Shown here: piece by piece, positions 27,498-37,181 of the stretch
Numbering within the stretch: the first letter of the stretch is position 1
How the letters are laid out: every line of letters begins with the position of its first letter
Source: Caballeronia turbans
GTDB taxonomy: Bacteria > Pseudomonadota > Gammaproteobacteria > Burkholderiales > Burkholderiaceae
NCBI GenBank assembly: GCA_001544655.2
Contig: FCOD02000006.1
Coordinates: forward strand, 124,001-188,000
Direction: 5' to 3'
Length of the DNA: 64,000 nucleotides
Translations under genes and position numbers: made by a program
Notes under the pieces: model-generated
What the model was told of the DNA's origin: nothing
Databases searched by the model: none
What the model saw: only the letters and a program-made list of their open reading frames with translations

Positions 27498-27586
27498 CCC
27501 AATTCCCGGCATCCGCAATACAAAACTCCACGCGTTTGCCCGGCGGTTTTTCAGTTTCCCCGTACAACGTTTCGAAGCAAAAAGAT

Positions 27587-27603
27587 CCGGCTTACAAAGC
27601 CGG
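27587..27603 (+). repeat. Leader hairpin upstream of the 65-aa gene
   Basis: CCGGCTT at 27587-27593 pairs perfectly with AAGCCGG at 27597-27603 around ACA. No T run follows, so it is a structured 5' UTR element or part of a small RNA. Confidence 0.6.
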
Positions 27604-27639
27604 CTGCTTATGCCGTTCGGTCGTCATGGAGAACACACA

Positions 27640-27837
27640 ATGCTGAGTCCGCACGAATTTGCCACGCTGCTACTGGTACAGGAAGCGCCCAATCAGGTCG
27701 ACATGGAACGCCAGGAACTCGACGCTCTGCTCGAACGTCAGTTGGTCCAACTCGAAAATCTCGCATCAGGACGCCAGCAATGGCGCCTCACCGCCACCGG
27801 CGATTCCACCGTCAAAGCTTTCAAGCGTTACTCGTAG
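27640..27837 (+). CDS. Small hypothetical protein, 65 aa
   Basis: ATG 27640 follows GGAG with a suitable spacer. The product is soluble, Leu/Gln/Glu-rich and helical (EFATLLLVQEAPNQVDMERQ; LDALLERQLVQLENL), ending in a basic segment LTATGDSTVKAFKRYS that resembles the wing end of small winged-helix proteins. I do not recognise it further. A well-formed promoter and structured leader upstream support that it is expressed. Confidence 0.65.
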   Translation: MLSPHEFATLLLVQEAPNQVDMERQELDALLERQLVQLENLASGRQQWRLTATGDSTVKAFKRYS

Positions 27838-27907
27838 CACGCGTAGCAGGACTCGGGGCGCGGCCCGCGGCCGCGTCCCTCTCCGCCTCTCCCTCGTATC
27901 AAATCAT

Positions 27908-28291
27908 TCAGCCGGCACGCAGTGTCGGGTCGACTGCGGCGCGCCAGCTCAGTGCCTGTGCTCGCTGATCCAGGAAGAAGCTCGCCCATGCGCTCTGCGC
28001 CTCAGGGCTGGGATTCGACCGGTACATGCGATAACGCTCCGCGATCGCCGTCTGGAAAGCGCAAAAACGCTCCCTCGTCAGCCCGCCTCGCCGCTCGGCC
28101 ACATAGGCGTCGTAGAAGGCCGAATAAACCGATTGCGCGTCCGCCCCGTAATCGACCGGAGACGACGTCCCGCACATGCCCTGCAGCGCATTGAACGAGG
28201 GCGCGCCCATCGTTCCGTTCAGATTGGGTGTTCCCACGCAGCCCGCCAGCAACGCCGCACTCAAAACGCCTGAAACACACAGCACTCGCAT
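27908..28291 (-). CDS. Putative lipoprotein, 127 aa
   Basis: ATG 28291, preceded by GGTGAG, opens a short lipoprotein signal MRVLCVSGVLSAALLAGC with the lipobox at Cys18. The mature part has two further Cys (MCGTSS and RFCAFQ) and a helical C-terminus with FYDAYVAERRGGLTRERFCAF. I do not recognise a family. It is oriented against the 65-aa gene and divergent from glpK, with 221 nt between the two starts. Confidence 0.7.
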   Translation of the reverse strand: MRVLCVSGVLSAALLAGCVGTPNLNGTMGAPSFNALQGMCGTSSPVDYGADAQSVYSAFYDAYVAERRGGLTRERFCAFQTAIAERYRMYRSNPSPEAQSAWASFFLDQRAQALSWRAAVDPTLRAG

Positions 28292-28512
28292 CGCACTCAC
28301 CTTCGATCGATTTCGTGACGCCAGTATCGGACGAACGGAACTGCCGCGCCACTCGGCCGAATGGCATAGGCCGATCGACGTTCGAGCGCGACATGTCACG
28401 CGGCTTATGCCGTTTGGCCAGGTTGTCCGCGGCGCCTTGCTCCGATAGATTGCGCAGAAGGACATCGCGTCACGGCTCGACGCGTCGATGTCAGCTCTAA
28501 TCGGAGAAGACC

Positions 28513-30009
28513 ATGCAGGATCAGTACATTCTCGCGCTCGACCAGGGCACGACCAGTTCGCGCGCCATGCTGTTCGACAGAAACGGCAACGTCGTGTCCG
28601 TGGCGCAGAAGGAATTCCAGCAGATTTATCCGGAAGCGGGCTGGGTGGAGCACGATCCGCAGGAGATCTGGTCGACGCAGGCCGGCGTCGCCGCAGAAGC
28701 CGTCACGCGCGCCGGCGCAAGCGCCTCATCGATTGCGGCGGTCGGCATTACGAATCAGCGCGAGACCACGATCGTCTGGGACCGCGAGACGGGCAAGCCG
28801 ATCTACAACGCAATCGTCTGGCAAGACCGTCGCACGGCCGGCTTCTGCGACGAGCTCAAGGCGCGCGGCCTCGAAGCCATGGTGCGCAGTAAGACCGGCC
28901 TGCCCATCGACGCGTATTTCTCCGCGACGAAAATCCGGTGGATTCTCGACAATGTCGAGGGCGCCCGCGACAAGGCGAAACAAGGACGGCTCGCCTTCGG
29001 CACGGTCGATAGCTGGCTCGTCTGGAATTTCACGCGGCACGGCCTGCATGTCACGGACATCACGAACGCATCGCGCACCATGCTCTTCGACATCCACGAG
29101 CGGCGCTGGGACGACGAGTTGCTCGACGCGCTCGGCATACCGCGCAACATGCTGCCCGAAGTGCGCACATCGTCCGAGGTGTATGCCACCACGCAAGGCA
29201 CGGTGTTCGCCGCGGACGTCCCGCTCGCCTCGCTTGCCGGCGACCAGCACGCCGCGCTCTTCGGACAGATGTGCACGGATCCCGGCATGGTGAAGAATAC
29301 GTACGGCACCGGCTGCTTTCTCGTCATGAACACGGGCGACAAGCCGATCGAGTCGCGCAATAACCTCGTCACGACAATCGCCTGGCAGATCGGCGATCAG
29401 GTCAATTACGCGCTTGAAGGCAGCATCTTCATCGCGGGCGCGGTGGTGCAATGGCTGCGCGACGGGCTCGGCCTCATTCGCCAGGCAAGCGAAGTCGAGA
29501 CGCTCGCGCGCGGCGTGCCGCATACCGATGGCGTCTATCTCGTCCCCGCGTTCGCCGGGCTCGGCGCGCCGCACTGGGACGCGCGCGCACGCGGCACGCT
29601 CTTCGGCGTCACACGCGGCACGACATCGAGTCATATCGCGCGCGCGGCGCTCGATTCGATCGCGTATCAATCCCTCGACGTGCTCAAAGCAATGGAAGCG
29701 GACTCGGGCATGCGCATCGGCGAATTGCGCGTCGATGGCGGCGCCTGCGCGAACAATCTGCTGATGCAGTTTCAGGCCGACATCCTCGGCGTCGATGTCG
29801 CGCGGCCGCGCATCGCTGAAACCACGGCGCTCGGCGCGGCGTATCTCGCGGGGCTCGCGGTCGGCTATTGGAAGGATGTCGACGAACTCAAGGCGCAATG
29901 GCAACTGGAGCGCCGGTTCAGTCCGTCGATGCCGCAACCGGAGATCGCGTCCTGTCTCGCCGGATGGCAACGCGCGGTCAATGCGGCGAAGGCATGGGCC
30001 GACAGCTAG
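28513..30009 (+). CDS. glpK: Glycerol kinase GlpK
   Basis: The 498-aa FGGY-family kinase makes sn-glycerol 3-phosphate from glycerol and ATP. Motifs: [21 protein letters not shown] at the N-terminus, [44 protein letters not shown] (ATP site), [12 protein letters not shown] and the FGGY signature region [19 protein letters not shown]. The length equals that of E. coli GlpK. The ATG follows CGGAGAAG. No glpF or glpD is in the window, so it is separated from the usual glp genes. Confidence 0.97.
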   Translation: MQDQYILALDQGTTSSRAMLFDRNGNVVSVAQKEFQQIYPEAGWVEHDPQEIWSTQAGVAAEAVTRAGASASSIAAVGITNQRETTIVWDRETGKPIYNAIVWQDRRTAGFCDELKARGLEAMVRSKTGLPIDAYFSATKIRWILDNVEGARDKAKQGRLAFGTVDSWLVWNFTRHGLHVTDITNASRTMLFDIHERRWDDELLDALGIPRNMLPEVRTSSEVYATTQGTVFAADVPLASLAGDQHAALFGQMCTDPGMVKNTYGTGCFLVMNTGDKPIESRNNLVTTIAWQIGDQVNYALEGSIFIAGAVVQWLRDGLGLIRQASEVETLARGVPHTDGVYLVPAFAGLGAPHWDARARGTLFGVTRGTTSSHIARAALDSIAYQSLDVLKAMEADSGMRIGELRVDGGACANNLLMQFQADILGVDVARPRIAETTALGAAYLAGLAVGYWKDVDELKAQWQLERRFSPSMPQPEIASCLAGWQRAVNAAKAWADS

Positions 30010-30128
30010 CTGTACCGATCCGCCGATGTCATTTTCCGGAACGCGGCGCCATGCGGCGGTGCAAAAACCGGCGGCGTGCTGTATCCTAAAAAACCTGTCG
30101 AGCTTTTGGCTCGGCGGTATTCAGTACG

Positions 30129-30282
30129 TCTTCAGGGCGGGGTGCAATTCCCCACCGGCGGTAAGTGGCGAGGCCTCGTGGCCAGACCACGAGCCCGCGA
30201 GCGCCCGCGCCGGCAACGTGCGCGGGGTCAGCAGATCTGGTGAAACGCCAGAGCCGACGGTCACAGTCCGGATGAGAGAAGA
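30129..30282 (+). promoter_or_regulatory. FMN riboswitch (RFN element) upstream of ribB
   Basis: All conserved blocks are visible in order: TCTTC (P1, 30129-30133), AGGGCGGGGTGCAATTCCCC, ACCGGCGGTAA, a variable arm, GCCAGAGCCGACGGTCA, CAGTCCGGATGAGAG and the closing GAAGA (30278-30282). It would sense flavin mononucleotide and reduce ribB expression. The ribB ATG is 157 nt downstream. No clear terminator lies between, but the ribB ribosome site (GCGAGAG) lies in the palindrome CTCGCGAG, a possible sequestering stem. Confidence 0.95.
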
Positions 30283-30438
30283 TGTGCAGATGGTCATGTC
30301 CGTTCCCCTTGGCGATCCTTGCGTCGCGCCGAACCGGACGACGCCGCGCCTTCGGGCGTGTCGCCGCGGGGTGTCGTTCTGTCTGTTTGCAATGCCCTGA
30401 AACGTTTTTCGCTTAATTTTCTCGCGAGAGCGTTTCAC

Positions 30439-31173
30439 ATGTCCCAGACCCAAGCTACCAGCCTTTCGTTCGCCGCACCCGCCGTCATCGCCGACGACGC
30501 CTTTGCCGACCTTCCCCAACTCGCTTCCTTCGACGTTCCGCCGCGCATTGCCGCTGCGCTCGACGCCATGCGCGAAGGCCGCCCGGTCGTCCTGCAGGAC
30601 GATGACGATCGCGAGAACGAGGCCGATCTGATCGTCGCCGCCGAGAAACTCACCGACGCCACCATGGCCCTTCTGATCCGTGAGTGCAGCGGCATCGTGT
30701 GCCTTTGCCTGCCCGACGATAAAGTGCGCGCGCTCGAGCTTGCGCCGATGGCCCCAGCCAATGGCAGCCGCTACGGCACCGCGTTCACGGTGTCGATCGA
30801 AGCGCGCGAAGGCGTGACCACGGGCGTATCGGCGGCGGATCGGGTGACGACGATCCGCGCGGCCATCGCAGATCATGCGAAGCCGGGCGATATCGTCCGG
30901 CCGGGCCACGTCTTCCCGCTGCGCGCGATGCCGGGCGGTGTGCTCGCGCGGCGCGGCCACACGGAGGGCACCGTCGATCTGGCGATTCTCGCGGGACTCA
31001 AGCCCGCAGGCGTGCTGTGTGAACTGATGAACCCGGACGGCACGATGACGCGCGGCGAACAAGTGGCGCGCTTCGCACAGGAACACCGTCTGCCGATGCT
31101 GACCATCGCGGAACTCGTCGAATTCCGCACGGCGCTCGCAGCGGCGCGTGAGACCGTCGAAGAAACGGCCTGA
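30439..31173 (+). CDS. ribB: 3,4-dihydroxy-2-butanone 4-phosphate synthase RibB
   Basis: The 244-aa enzyme converts ribulose 5-phosphate to the four-carbon precursor of riboflavin. Motifs: [11 protein letters not shown] with the acidic catalytic residues, [48 protein letters not shown] and [12 protein letters not shown] with the catalytic His. There is no C-terminal GTP cyclohydrolase II domain, so it is monofunctional. The N-terminal ~30 residues are an extra variable segment. Control by the FMN riboswitch upstream is expected. ATG 30439 follows GAGAG. Confidence 0.96.
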   Translation: MSQTQATSLSFAAPAVIADDAFADLPQLASFDVPPRIAAALDAMREGRPVVLQDDDDRENEADLIVAAEKLTDATMALLIRECSGIVCLCLPDDKVRALELAPMAPANGSRYGTAFTVSIEAREGVTTGVSAADRVTTIRAAIADHAKPGDIVRPGHVFPLRAMPGGVLARRGHTEGTVDLAILAGLKPAGVLCELMNPDGTMTRGEQVARFAQEHRLPMLTIAELVEFRTALAAARETVEETA

Positions 31174-31185
31174 GTCGCAAGACGC

Positions 31186-31872
31186 TCAGGACAGCACGTC
31201 GCCGAAATCCCCTCGCACGCCCGCGGCAACCAGCGCGGGGAGTTCGTCCATGTGCTCCATGATCCGTGTGATGCCGGTTTCGCGCAGCACCTGCGCGTAG
31301 CCCGACGGAATATGGCTCGCGCCGACGAACGCGATGGTCTTCATGCCCGCCGCGCGCGCCGCCGTGAGTCCGGCGACGCTGTCTTCCACGACGAGGCAGC
31401 GCTCGGGCGCGACATCGAGCGTGCGCGCCGCGAGCAGGTAGACATCGGGATAAGGCTTCGGCCGCTCGACCTGCTGCGCACTGAATACGCGCGCGCCCAC
31501 GACTTCGTCCAGACCCGCGCGCCGCACCGAGGCACGCACGCGCTCGAGACGGCTGTTCGACACAACCGCGACCGGCAAGCCGCAACCTTCCAGCGCGGCG
31601 CGCACGCCGGCAATCGGTCCGACCGAGCGCGCGAGTTCCACCGCGACGCGCGCCTCGATCGTGTTGACGAAATCCGGCGGCATCACGATGCCGAAGTTCG
31701 TCTCCAGATGCGTCAGGAAGCGCGAGGTCTGCTGCCCGAAAGCCGTCTTGACGGCCGGTTTGAAGTCGATGCCGGGAAACGTCTCGGTCAGGACGTCCAG
31801 CATCACGCGATCCGCGATGACTTCGCTATCGACGAGCACGCCGTCGCAATCGCAGATGAGATGATCGATCAT
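31186..31872 (-). CDS. HAD-superfamily phosphatase, subfamily IA (YieH/GPH-like)
   Basis: The 228-aa protein has motif I CDCDGVLVDSE with the nucleophilic Asp, a helical cap, motif II PVAVVSNS, a Lys in RPKPYPDVYLLAA and motif III VEDSVAGLTAARAAGM. This fits sugar-phosphate phosphatases such as 6-phosphogluconate phosphatase YieH or beta-phosphoglucomutase-like enzymes; the true substrate is unknown. Its ATG (31870-31872) lies inside a 10-bp inverted repeat shared with the gap to the upstream MFS gene, so initiation may be structurally controlled. It converges on ribB. Confidence 0.88.
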   Translation of the reverse strand: MIDHLICDCDGVLVDSEVIADRVMLDVLTETFPGIDFKPAVKTAFGQQTSRFLTHLETNFGIVMPPDFVNTIEARVAVELARSVGPIAGVRAALEGCGLPVAVVSNSRLERVRASVRRAGLDEVVGARVFSAQQVERPKPYPDVYLLAARTLDVAPERCLVVEDSVAGLTAARAAGMKTIAFVGASHIPSGYAQVLRETGITRIMEHMDELPALVAAGVRGDFGDVLS

Positions 31873-31900
31873 GTTGGCTCGAATTACGTTGAGCCAACAT
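31871..31900 (-). repeat. Perfect 10-bp inverted repeat overlapping the HAD gene start
   Basis: ATGTTGGCTC at 31871-31880 mirrors GAGCCAACAT at 31891-31900 around a 10-nt loop. The last two bases of the minus-strand 3' arm are the AT of the HAD start codon. It also lies 10 nt after the stop of the MFS gene. No T run follows, so it could be an RNA switch or an operator. Confidence 0.8.
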
Positions 31901-31909
31901 CATAAGCGT

Positions 31910-33088
31910 TCAGCAAGCGTCGGCTGCTTTTACTTCGGATGTAACGCGCGGCGCGTCCAGCCGCGCCGCGAACCATGTCACCGCGAGGGCTGCGAGCGCG
32001 ACCGCCGCGGCGGCCCACGGCAGCGCATCGGGTCCGTGACCGTGCGTCAGCACCGCGCCGCCGAGCCACGCGCCGCCCGCATTGCCGACGTTGAACGCGC
32101 CGATATTGAGCGTCGATGCAAGATTCGGCGCATCCTTCGCCTTCTCGACAACGCGCGCCTGCAGCGGCGGCACCGTCGCGAACGCCGCGATACCCCACAC
32201 GAAAATCGTGACGATCGCGCCGATCTGACTGTGGCTCGTCTTTGCAAACACGGCCATGACGATCGCGAGCGCGAACAGAATGCCCATCAGCGAGGGCATC
32301 AGCGCGCGGTCGGCGAGCTTGCCGCCGATCGTATTGCCGACGGTGAGACCGAGGCCGAACAACACCAGGATCAGCGTGACGGCGCGCGGCGAGAAACCGC
32401 CGACCTGTTCGAGAATCGGCGCGATATAGGTGAACACGACGAACACGCCGCCGAAACCGAGCACGGTCATCGTGAGCGCGAGCCAGACCTGGCCGTCGCG
32501 CAGCACGCGCACTTCGCGTGCGAGTCCGCTCGGCGCGGCATCGTGGCGATTCGGCACGAGCGCGGTCACGCCGAGTGCGGAGAGCACGCCCAGCCCCGCG
32601 ACGATCCAGAACGTCGCGCGCCAGCCCAGTTCCTGGCCGATGAACGTCCCAAACGGCACGCCCAGCACGTTCGCGAGCGTGAGGCCAGTGAACATCAGCG
32701 CGATGGCGCTCGCGCGCTTGTCCGCCGGCACGAGCGACGCGGCCACGACCGCGCCGATGCCGAAGAACGAGCCGTGTGCGAACGACGTGACGACGCGCGC
32801 GGCCATCAAGAGTCCATAGCCCGGCGCGACCGCGCACAGCACGTTGCCGACGATGAACACGAGCATCAGCCCTTGCAGCGCAAGCTTGCGCGGCAGCTTG
32901 CTCGTCAGCACGGCGAGCAGTGGTGCACCGACCGCCACGCCGAGCGCGTAGCCGGTGACGAGCAGGCCCGCTGATGGAATCGACACGGAAAGATCGTGCG
33001 CGACGTTGGGCAGCAGGCCCATGATGACGAACTCCGTCGTGCCGATGGCGAAAGCGCTGATCGCCAGCGCGAGAAGCGGGAGAGGCAT
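31910..33088 (-). CDS. MFS efflux transporter (AraJ/sugar-efflux-like DHA1 family)
   Basis: The 392-aa 12-helix protein has DHA1-type signatures: AIGTTEFVIMGLLPNVAHDL in helix 1, GYALGVAVGAPLLAVLTSKLPRK, VLCAVAPGYGLLMAARVVTSFAHGSFFGIGAVVAASLVP, and a repeat-like second half. Such proteins export sugars, drugs or metabolites by proton antiport; specificity is unknown. It lies 12 nt after the VOC gene with which it shares the unit, and both are divergent from a LysR regulator that probably controls them. Confidence 0.9.
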   Translation of the reverse strand: MPLPLLALAISAFAIGTTEFVIMGLLPNVAHDLSVSIPSAGLLVTGYALGVAVGAPLLAVLTSKLPRKLALQGLMLVFIVGNVLCAVAPGYGLLMAARVVTSFAHGSFFGIGAVVAASLVPADKRASAIALMFTGLTLANVLGVPFGTFIGQELGWRATFWIVAGLGVLSALGVTALVPNRHDAAPSGLAREVRVLRDGQVWLALTMTVLGFGGVFVVFTYIAPILEQVGGFSPRAVTLILVLFGLGLTVGNTIGGKLADRALMPSLMGILFALAIVMAVFAKTSHSQIGAIVTIFVWGIAAFATVPPLQARVVEKAKDAPNLASTLNIGAFNVGNAGGAWLGGAVLTHGHGPDALPWAAAAVALAALAVTWFAARLDAPRVTSEVKAADAC

Positions 33089-33100
33089 GGTGGCTCCGAA

Positions 33101-33484
33101 TCAGAATTGAGCGGTCACGAATTCGACGACGACACCTGGCGCCAGCCGCACGAAGAGCTGAAGCTCGCGGGCGAGCGGCACTTCGGCGAGCTGGTGGGCA
33201 TAGCCGTGGCAATCGAGACGTTCGAGCAAAGCACGCCACTCGGCCTTGTCGTCGATGCGCAGCGCCAGATGGTCGATGCGCGTCGCGCCTGGCCGCTCGG
33301 CGGGACGCGAATCCGCGGCACCCGAGGCAATCAGATGCACCGCCGGCCGCGCGCCGAGATAGAGCCAGTAACCGCCGACGCCGAACGGCGGCCGCGGCCC
33401 GACACGCATACCGGCGATATCGACGAAAAAGCGCATGAACGCATCGCAGTCGGGTGCGACGAGGGTGACGTGGTCGAGTTGCAT
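33101..33484 (-). CDS. VOC-family (glyoxalase-like) protein
   Basis: The 127-aa vicinal-oxygen-chelate protein shows the paired beta-alpha-beta-beta-beta layout: MQLDHVTLVAPDCDAFMRFFVD with a metal-ligand His, a middle IDHLALRID segment and an acidic ligand in VVVEFVTAQF. VOC proteins act as dioxygenases, lyases or antibiotic-binding proteins; this one is unassigned. ATG 33484 was chosen, with AGGAG 10 nt upstream; a TTG at 33502 is an alternative. It is the first gene of a two-gene unit with an efflux pump, so modification or sequestering plus export is plausible. Confidence 0.8.
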   Translation of the reverse strand: MQLDHVTLVAPDCDAFMRFFVDIAGMRVGPRPPFGVGGYWLYLGARPAVHLIASGAADSRPAERPGATRIDHLALRIDDKAEWRALLERLDCHGYAHQLAEVPLARELQLFVRLAPGVVVEFVTAQF

Positions 33485-33560
33485 GACGTGGATGCTCCTC
33501 AAGGGTTAACGCTAGCCGGCATTGTGCGAGGTATGCATTGCTTTGAGAATGGGTCTACGC

Positions 33561-33577
33561 TTTGAATCATTATCAAA
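33561..33577. promoter_or_regulatory. LysR-type operator candidate
   Basis: TTTGA and TCAAA are mirrored around ATCATTA, giving the T-N11-A core typical of LysR-family sites. It lies in the 105-nt gap between the divergent VOC-MFS unit and the LysR gene. Confidence 0.6.
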
Positions 33578-33589
33578 CCGGATTTGAAA

Positions 33590-34567
33590 ATGACGATGGA
33601 TCGACTCGGGGACATGCGCCTTTTCGTTGAAGCGGCGGCGGCGGGCAGCCTGTCGGCGGCGGGGCGCAAGATCGGACTATCACCGGCCGCGGCGAGCGCG
33701 CGGCTCATCAAGCTGGAAAAAGCGCTGCACACGCGGCTTTTCGAGCGCACGACGCGCCAGCTGCGTGTCACCGACGAAGGCCGCATGTATCTGCAGCACT
33801 GCCGGATCGCGCTGCAGGCAATCGACGACGCCGAAGCCGCGCTGCAAGCCGGCCAGAACGTCGTGCGCGGCAAGGTGCGCATTTCAGCGACGTCGAATTT
33901 CGGCCGCTCGATGCTGCGGGGCTGGATCGACGAATTCAGCGCGCTGCATCCGGACGTGAGATTCGCGCTGACGCTGTCGGACTCCGTGTCGAATCTGCTG
34001 CAGGAGGAGATCGATCTCGCGATTCGCTTCGGCGCGCCGCCGGACAGCGGACTGGCCGCCCGCGCGCTCGCGCCGAATCGACGCGTGCTGTGCGCATCGC
34101 CCGACTATCTCGCGCGCAAGGGCGAGCCCACAACGCCCGCGGAGTTGGTGGGTCACGATTTCGTCGTCGTGGTCACGGCAGGCGGGCCGCTCAACGAACT
34201 CGCTTTCGTGCGCGGCGACGAGCGCTACGCGTACACGATTCCGCTCGCGGACGCGTGGGAAACCAACGACGGCGCGATGACCCGCGCGTGGGCGCTCGCG
34301 GGCCACGGCATCGCGCATAAATCGATCTGGGATATCGCCGCCGACGTGCGCGCCGGCACGCTGAAGATGGTGTTGCCCGACTGGTGCACGCACGAGGCGG
34401 CCGTTCACGCCCTCTTCCACGCGAACCGCCACATGGCGCCGCGCGTGCGCGTGCTGCTGGATTTTCTGGTCGAGCGTTTCGAGAAAACGACGCACGAACT
34501 GCTCGGCGATCTGGCGTATCCGCCCGACAGGCGCCCGTCGCGTCAGGAATGGTCGTCGGCGCTATAA
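33590..34567 (+). CDS. LysR-family transcriptional regulator
   Basis: The 325-aa protein has an N-terminal winged helix ([40 protein letters not shown], about 3-45, then [16 protein letters not shown]) and a substrate-binding domain from ~90 ([16 protein letters not shown] to the [13 protein letters not shown] region). ATG 33590 and 33596 are both possible starts. It is divergent from the VOC-MFS pair across a TTTGA-N7-TCAAA box, the usual autoregulatory layout for control of the neighbouring genes. The inducer is unknown. The next promoter's -10 overlaps its stop. Confidence 0.92.
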   Translation: MTMDRLGDMRLFVEAAAAGSLSAAGRKIGLSPAAASARLIKLEKALHTRLFERTTRQLRVTDEGRMYLQHCRIALQAIDDAEAALQAGQNVVRGKVRISATSNFGRSMLRGWIDEFSALHPDVRFALTLSDSVSNLLQEEIDLAIRFGAPPDSGLAARALAPNRRVLCASPDYLARKGEPTTPAELVGHDFVVVVTAGGPLNELAFVRGDERYAYTIPLADAWETNDGAMTRAWALAGHGIAHKSIWDIAADVRAGTLKMVLPDWCTHEAAVHALFHANRHMAPRVRVLLDFLVERFEKTTHELLGDLAYPPDRRPSRQEWSSAL

Positions 34568-34568
34568 T
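34563..34568 (+). promoter_or_regulatory. -10 element upstream of miaB
   Basis: A perfect TATAAT overlaps the stop codon of the LysR gene, about 112 nt before the miaB ATG; no strong -35 is visible. It would drive the miaB-phoH-ybeY run. Confidence 0.5.
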
Positions 34569-34679
34569 ATCGGGCTAAATTACAGCAGAAAGCGGGCAGA
34601 TCGCTGTAGAAGTCCGCGAAAACTCCGTCAATCCTCTTACCTGCGCCCCCAGATCAACCACTGCGACCGGCGACGATTC

Positions 34680-36041
34680 ATGACCAAGAAAGTTTATGTA
34701 AAGACCTTCGGCTGCCAGATGAACGAGTACGACTCCGACAAGATGGTCGACGTGCTCGGCGCGGCGGAAGGACTCGTCAAGACGGACACGCCCGAAGACG
34801 CGGACGTCATCCTGTTCAACACGTGCTCGGTGCGCGAAAAGGCCCAGGAGAAAGTGTTCTCCGATCTCGGCCGCGTGCGCGAGCTGAAGGAGGCGAATCC
34901 GAATCTGCTGATCGGCGTCGGCGGTTGCGTCGCGAGCCAGGAAGGCGCGTCGATCGTCGCGCGGGCGCCGTATGTCGATCTCGTGTTCGGCCCGCAGACG
35001 CTGCATCGCCTGCCCGCGATGATCGATCAGCGCCGCGCCACCGGCCGCGCGCAGGTCGACATCACGTTCCCCGAAATCGAGAAGTTCGATCATCTGCCGC
35101 CCGCACGCGTCGACGGCCCGAGCGCGTTCGTGTCGATCATGGAAGGTTGCAGCAAGTACTGCAGCTACTGCGTCGTGCCCTACACGCGCGGCGAGGAAGT
35201 CTCCCGCCCACTCGACGACGTGCTCACCGAAATCGCCGGCCTCGCCGATCAGGGCGTGCGCGAAGTCACGCTGCTCGGCCAGAACGTGAACGCCTATCGC
35301 GGCGCGCTCACGCTCGGCTCGCACGACATCGCGGATTTCGCGACGCTCATCGAGTACGTCGCGGATGTGCCCGGCATCGAACGCATTCGCTATACCACAT
35401 CGCATCCGAAGGAATTCACGCAGCGCCTCATCGACACTTACGCGAAAGTGCCGAAGCTCGTCTCGCATCTGCATTTGCCGGTGCAGCACGGCTCGGATCG
35501 CATTCTGATGGCGATGAAGCGCGGCTACTCCGTGCTCGAGTACAAGTCGGTCATCCGCAAACTCCGCGCGATTCGCCCGGATCTGTCGCTATCGACGGAC
35601 TTCATCGTGGGTTTCCCCGGAGAGACCGAGGACGATTTCAACAAGATGATGGCCCTCGTCGACGAGATGAGCTATGACACGAGCTTTTCGTTCATCTACA
35701 GTCCGCGCCCCGGCACGCCGGCCGCGAACCTCCATGACGACACGCCACGCGAAGTGAAGCTGAAGCGTCTGCAACATCTGCAGGCGACCATCGAGGAAAA
35801 CGTGCAGCGCATCAGCGCGTCGATGGTCGGCAAGGTCGAGCGTATTCTGGTCGAGCGGCCCGCGCGCAAGGACCCGAACGAGCTCGCCGGGCGCACGCAG
35901 AACAACCGCGTCGTCAATTTCCCCGCGCCGGCCGAGTCGCACGCGCGTTTGATCGGCCAGATGATCGACGTGAAGATCGTGCATGCGTATCCGCATTCGC
36001 TGCGCGGCGAACTGGTCATGGCGCCCGAGCTGACGCACTAA
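34680..36041 (+). CDS. miaB: tRNA-2-methylthio-N6-dimethylallyladenosine synthase MiaB
   Basis: The 453-aa radical SAM methylthiotransferase adds a methylthio group to i6A37, acting after MiaA (7690). The N-terminal domain has the auxiliary 4Fe-4S ligands Cys12 (KTFGCQMN), Cys49 (FNTCSVR) and Cys83 (GGCVASQEG). The radical SAM cluster is in [19 protein letters not shown] (about 155-173). A TRAM domain ends the protein ([20 protein letters not shown] onward). It is the first gene of a tightly spaced unit; ybeZ starts 21 nt later. Confidence 0.97.
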   Translation: MTKKVYVKTFGCQMNEYDSDKMVDVLGAAEGLVKTDTPEDADVILFNTCSVREKAQEKVFSDLGRVRELKEANPNLLIGVGGCVASQEGASIVARAPYVDLVFGPQTLHRLPAMIDQRRATGRAQVDITFPEIEKFDHLPPARVDGPSAFVSIMEGCSKYCSYCVVPYTRGEEVSRPLDDVLTEIAGLADQGVREVTLLGQNVNAYRGALTLGSHDIADFATLIEYVADVPGIERIRYTTSHPKEFTQRLIDTYAKVPKLVSHLHLPVQHGSDRILMAMKRGYSVLEYKSVIRKLRAIRPDLSLSTDFIVGFPGETEDDFNKMMALVDEMSYDTSFSFIYSPRPGTPAANLHDDTPREVKLKRLQHLQATIEENVQRISASMVGKVERILVERPARKDPNELAGRTQNNRVVNFPAPAESHARLIGQMIDVKIVHAYPHSLRGELVMAPELTH

Positions 36042-36062
36042 AGAAAGGAACCCAGGTTCATC

Positions 36063-37181
36063 TTGAAGAACGCTCCTACGCAGCATCTGGAATTCACCGC
36101 GCCGCGCGACGACAACGCGCGGCTCGCCAACCTCTGCGGCCCGCTCGACGAAAACCTGCGGCAGATCGAGCAGGCGCTCGATGTGACGCTTTCGCGTCGC
36201 GGCCACAAGATCGCGATTCGCGGCCGTGGCGCGAAAGTCGCGCTCGCGGCGCTCGAGAACTTCTACAACCGCGCGCGCGATCCGATTTCCGTCGACGACA
36301 TTCAACTCGCGCTCGTCGAGGCGAGCCATGCGACGCGCCGCGCGAAGGATGCGCGCGAAGCCAACGGTGAAGAAGGCGAGATCGATCCGCGTTTTCGTGG
36401 CGATCCGGATCATCCGTTCGATGAACCGAGCGCGACGATCGACCTCGGCGAAGACGAAGACCACGGTCCGAAGCTCTACACGCGCCGGGCCGATCTGCGC
36501 GGCCGCACTCCGGCGCAGCGCGAGTATCTGAAGCAGATCATCGCGCACGACGTGACGTTCGGCATCGGGCCGGCGGGCACGGGCAAGACTTATCTCGCGG
36601 TCGCGTGCGCGGTCGATGCACTCGAACGCGATCAGGTGAAGCGCATCGTGCTGACGCGTCCGGCCGTCGAGGCGGGCGAGCGGCTCGGCTTCCTGCCGGG
36701 TGATCTCGCGCAGAAGGTCGATCCGTATCTGCGTCCGCTCTATGACGCGCTTTACGATCTGCTCGGCTTCGACAAGACGGCGAAGATGTTCGAACGTCAG
36801 ATGATCGAGATCGCGCCGCTCGCGTACATGCGCGGGCGCACGCTGAATCACGCGTTCATCATTCTCGACGAGGCGCAGAACACTACGCCCGAGCAGATGA
36901 AGATGTTCCTCACGCGTATCGGCTTCGGCTCGAAGGCGGTCGTCACCGGCGATACCACGCAGGTCGACCTGCCGCGCGGCCACAAGAGCGGGCTGATCGA
37001 GGCGCAGCACGTGCTCTCGGAAGTGCGCGGCATCGCGATCACGCACTTCACGTCGGCGGATGTGGTGCGGCATCCGCTCGTCGCGCGCATCGTCGAGGCT
37101 TACGACGCGCAATCGCAGAAAGATGCGGCGCTCGCCGAGGCCGCGCGCGTCGCTCAGCAGTCGCAGCAAAAGCCCGAATGA
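36063..37181 (+). CDS. ybeZ: PhoH-like ATPase (YbeZ)
   Basis: The 372-aa protein has a central P-loop ATPase of the PhoH family: [15 protein letters not shown] (~167-181), [56 protein letters not shown] and [11 protein letters not shown]. An acidic variable linker (~90-145) precedes it. YbeZ works with YbeY in ribosome maturation and RNA quality control. The start is taken as TTG 36063, the first in-frame codon with an AGG-containing site upstream. Its stop overlaps the ybeY ATG (ATGA). Confidence 0.94.
   Translation: MKNAPTQHLEFTAPRDDNARLANLCGPLDENLRQIEQALDVTLSRRGHKIAIRGRGAKVALAALENFYNRARDPISVDDIQLALVEASHATRRAKDAREANGEEGEIDPRFRGDPDHPFDEPSATIDLGEDEDHGPKLYTRRADLRGRTPAQREYLKQIIAHDVTFGIGPAGTGKTYLAVACAVDALERDQVKRIVLTRPAVEAGERLGFLPGDLAQKVDPYLRPLYDALYDLLGFDKTAKMFERQMIEIAPLAYMRGRTLNHAFIILDEAQNTTPEQMKMFLTRIGFGSKAVVTGDTTQVDLPRGHKSGLIEAQHVLSEVRGIAITHFTSADVVRHPLVARIVEAYDAQSQKDAALAEAARVAQQSQQKPE

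Larger units (their letters stand above)
27179..27639. other. AT-richer leader region before a 65-aa gene
   Basis: This 461-nt divergent region is AT-richer than average, especially 27230-27310 and 27420-27600. It contains a good sigma-70-type promoter at 27469-27497 and a perfect hairpin at 27587-27603. No coding frame is convincing before ATG 27640. Confidence 0.5.
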
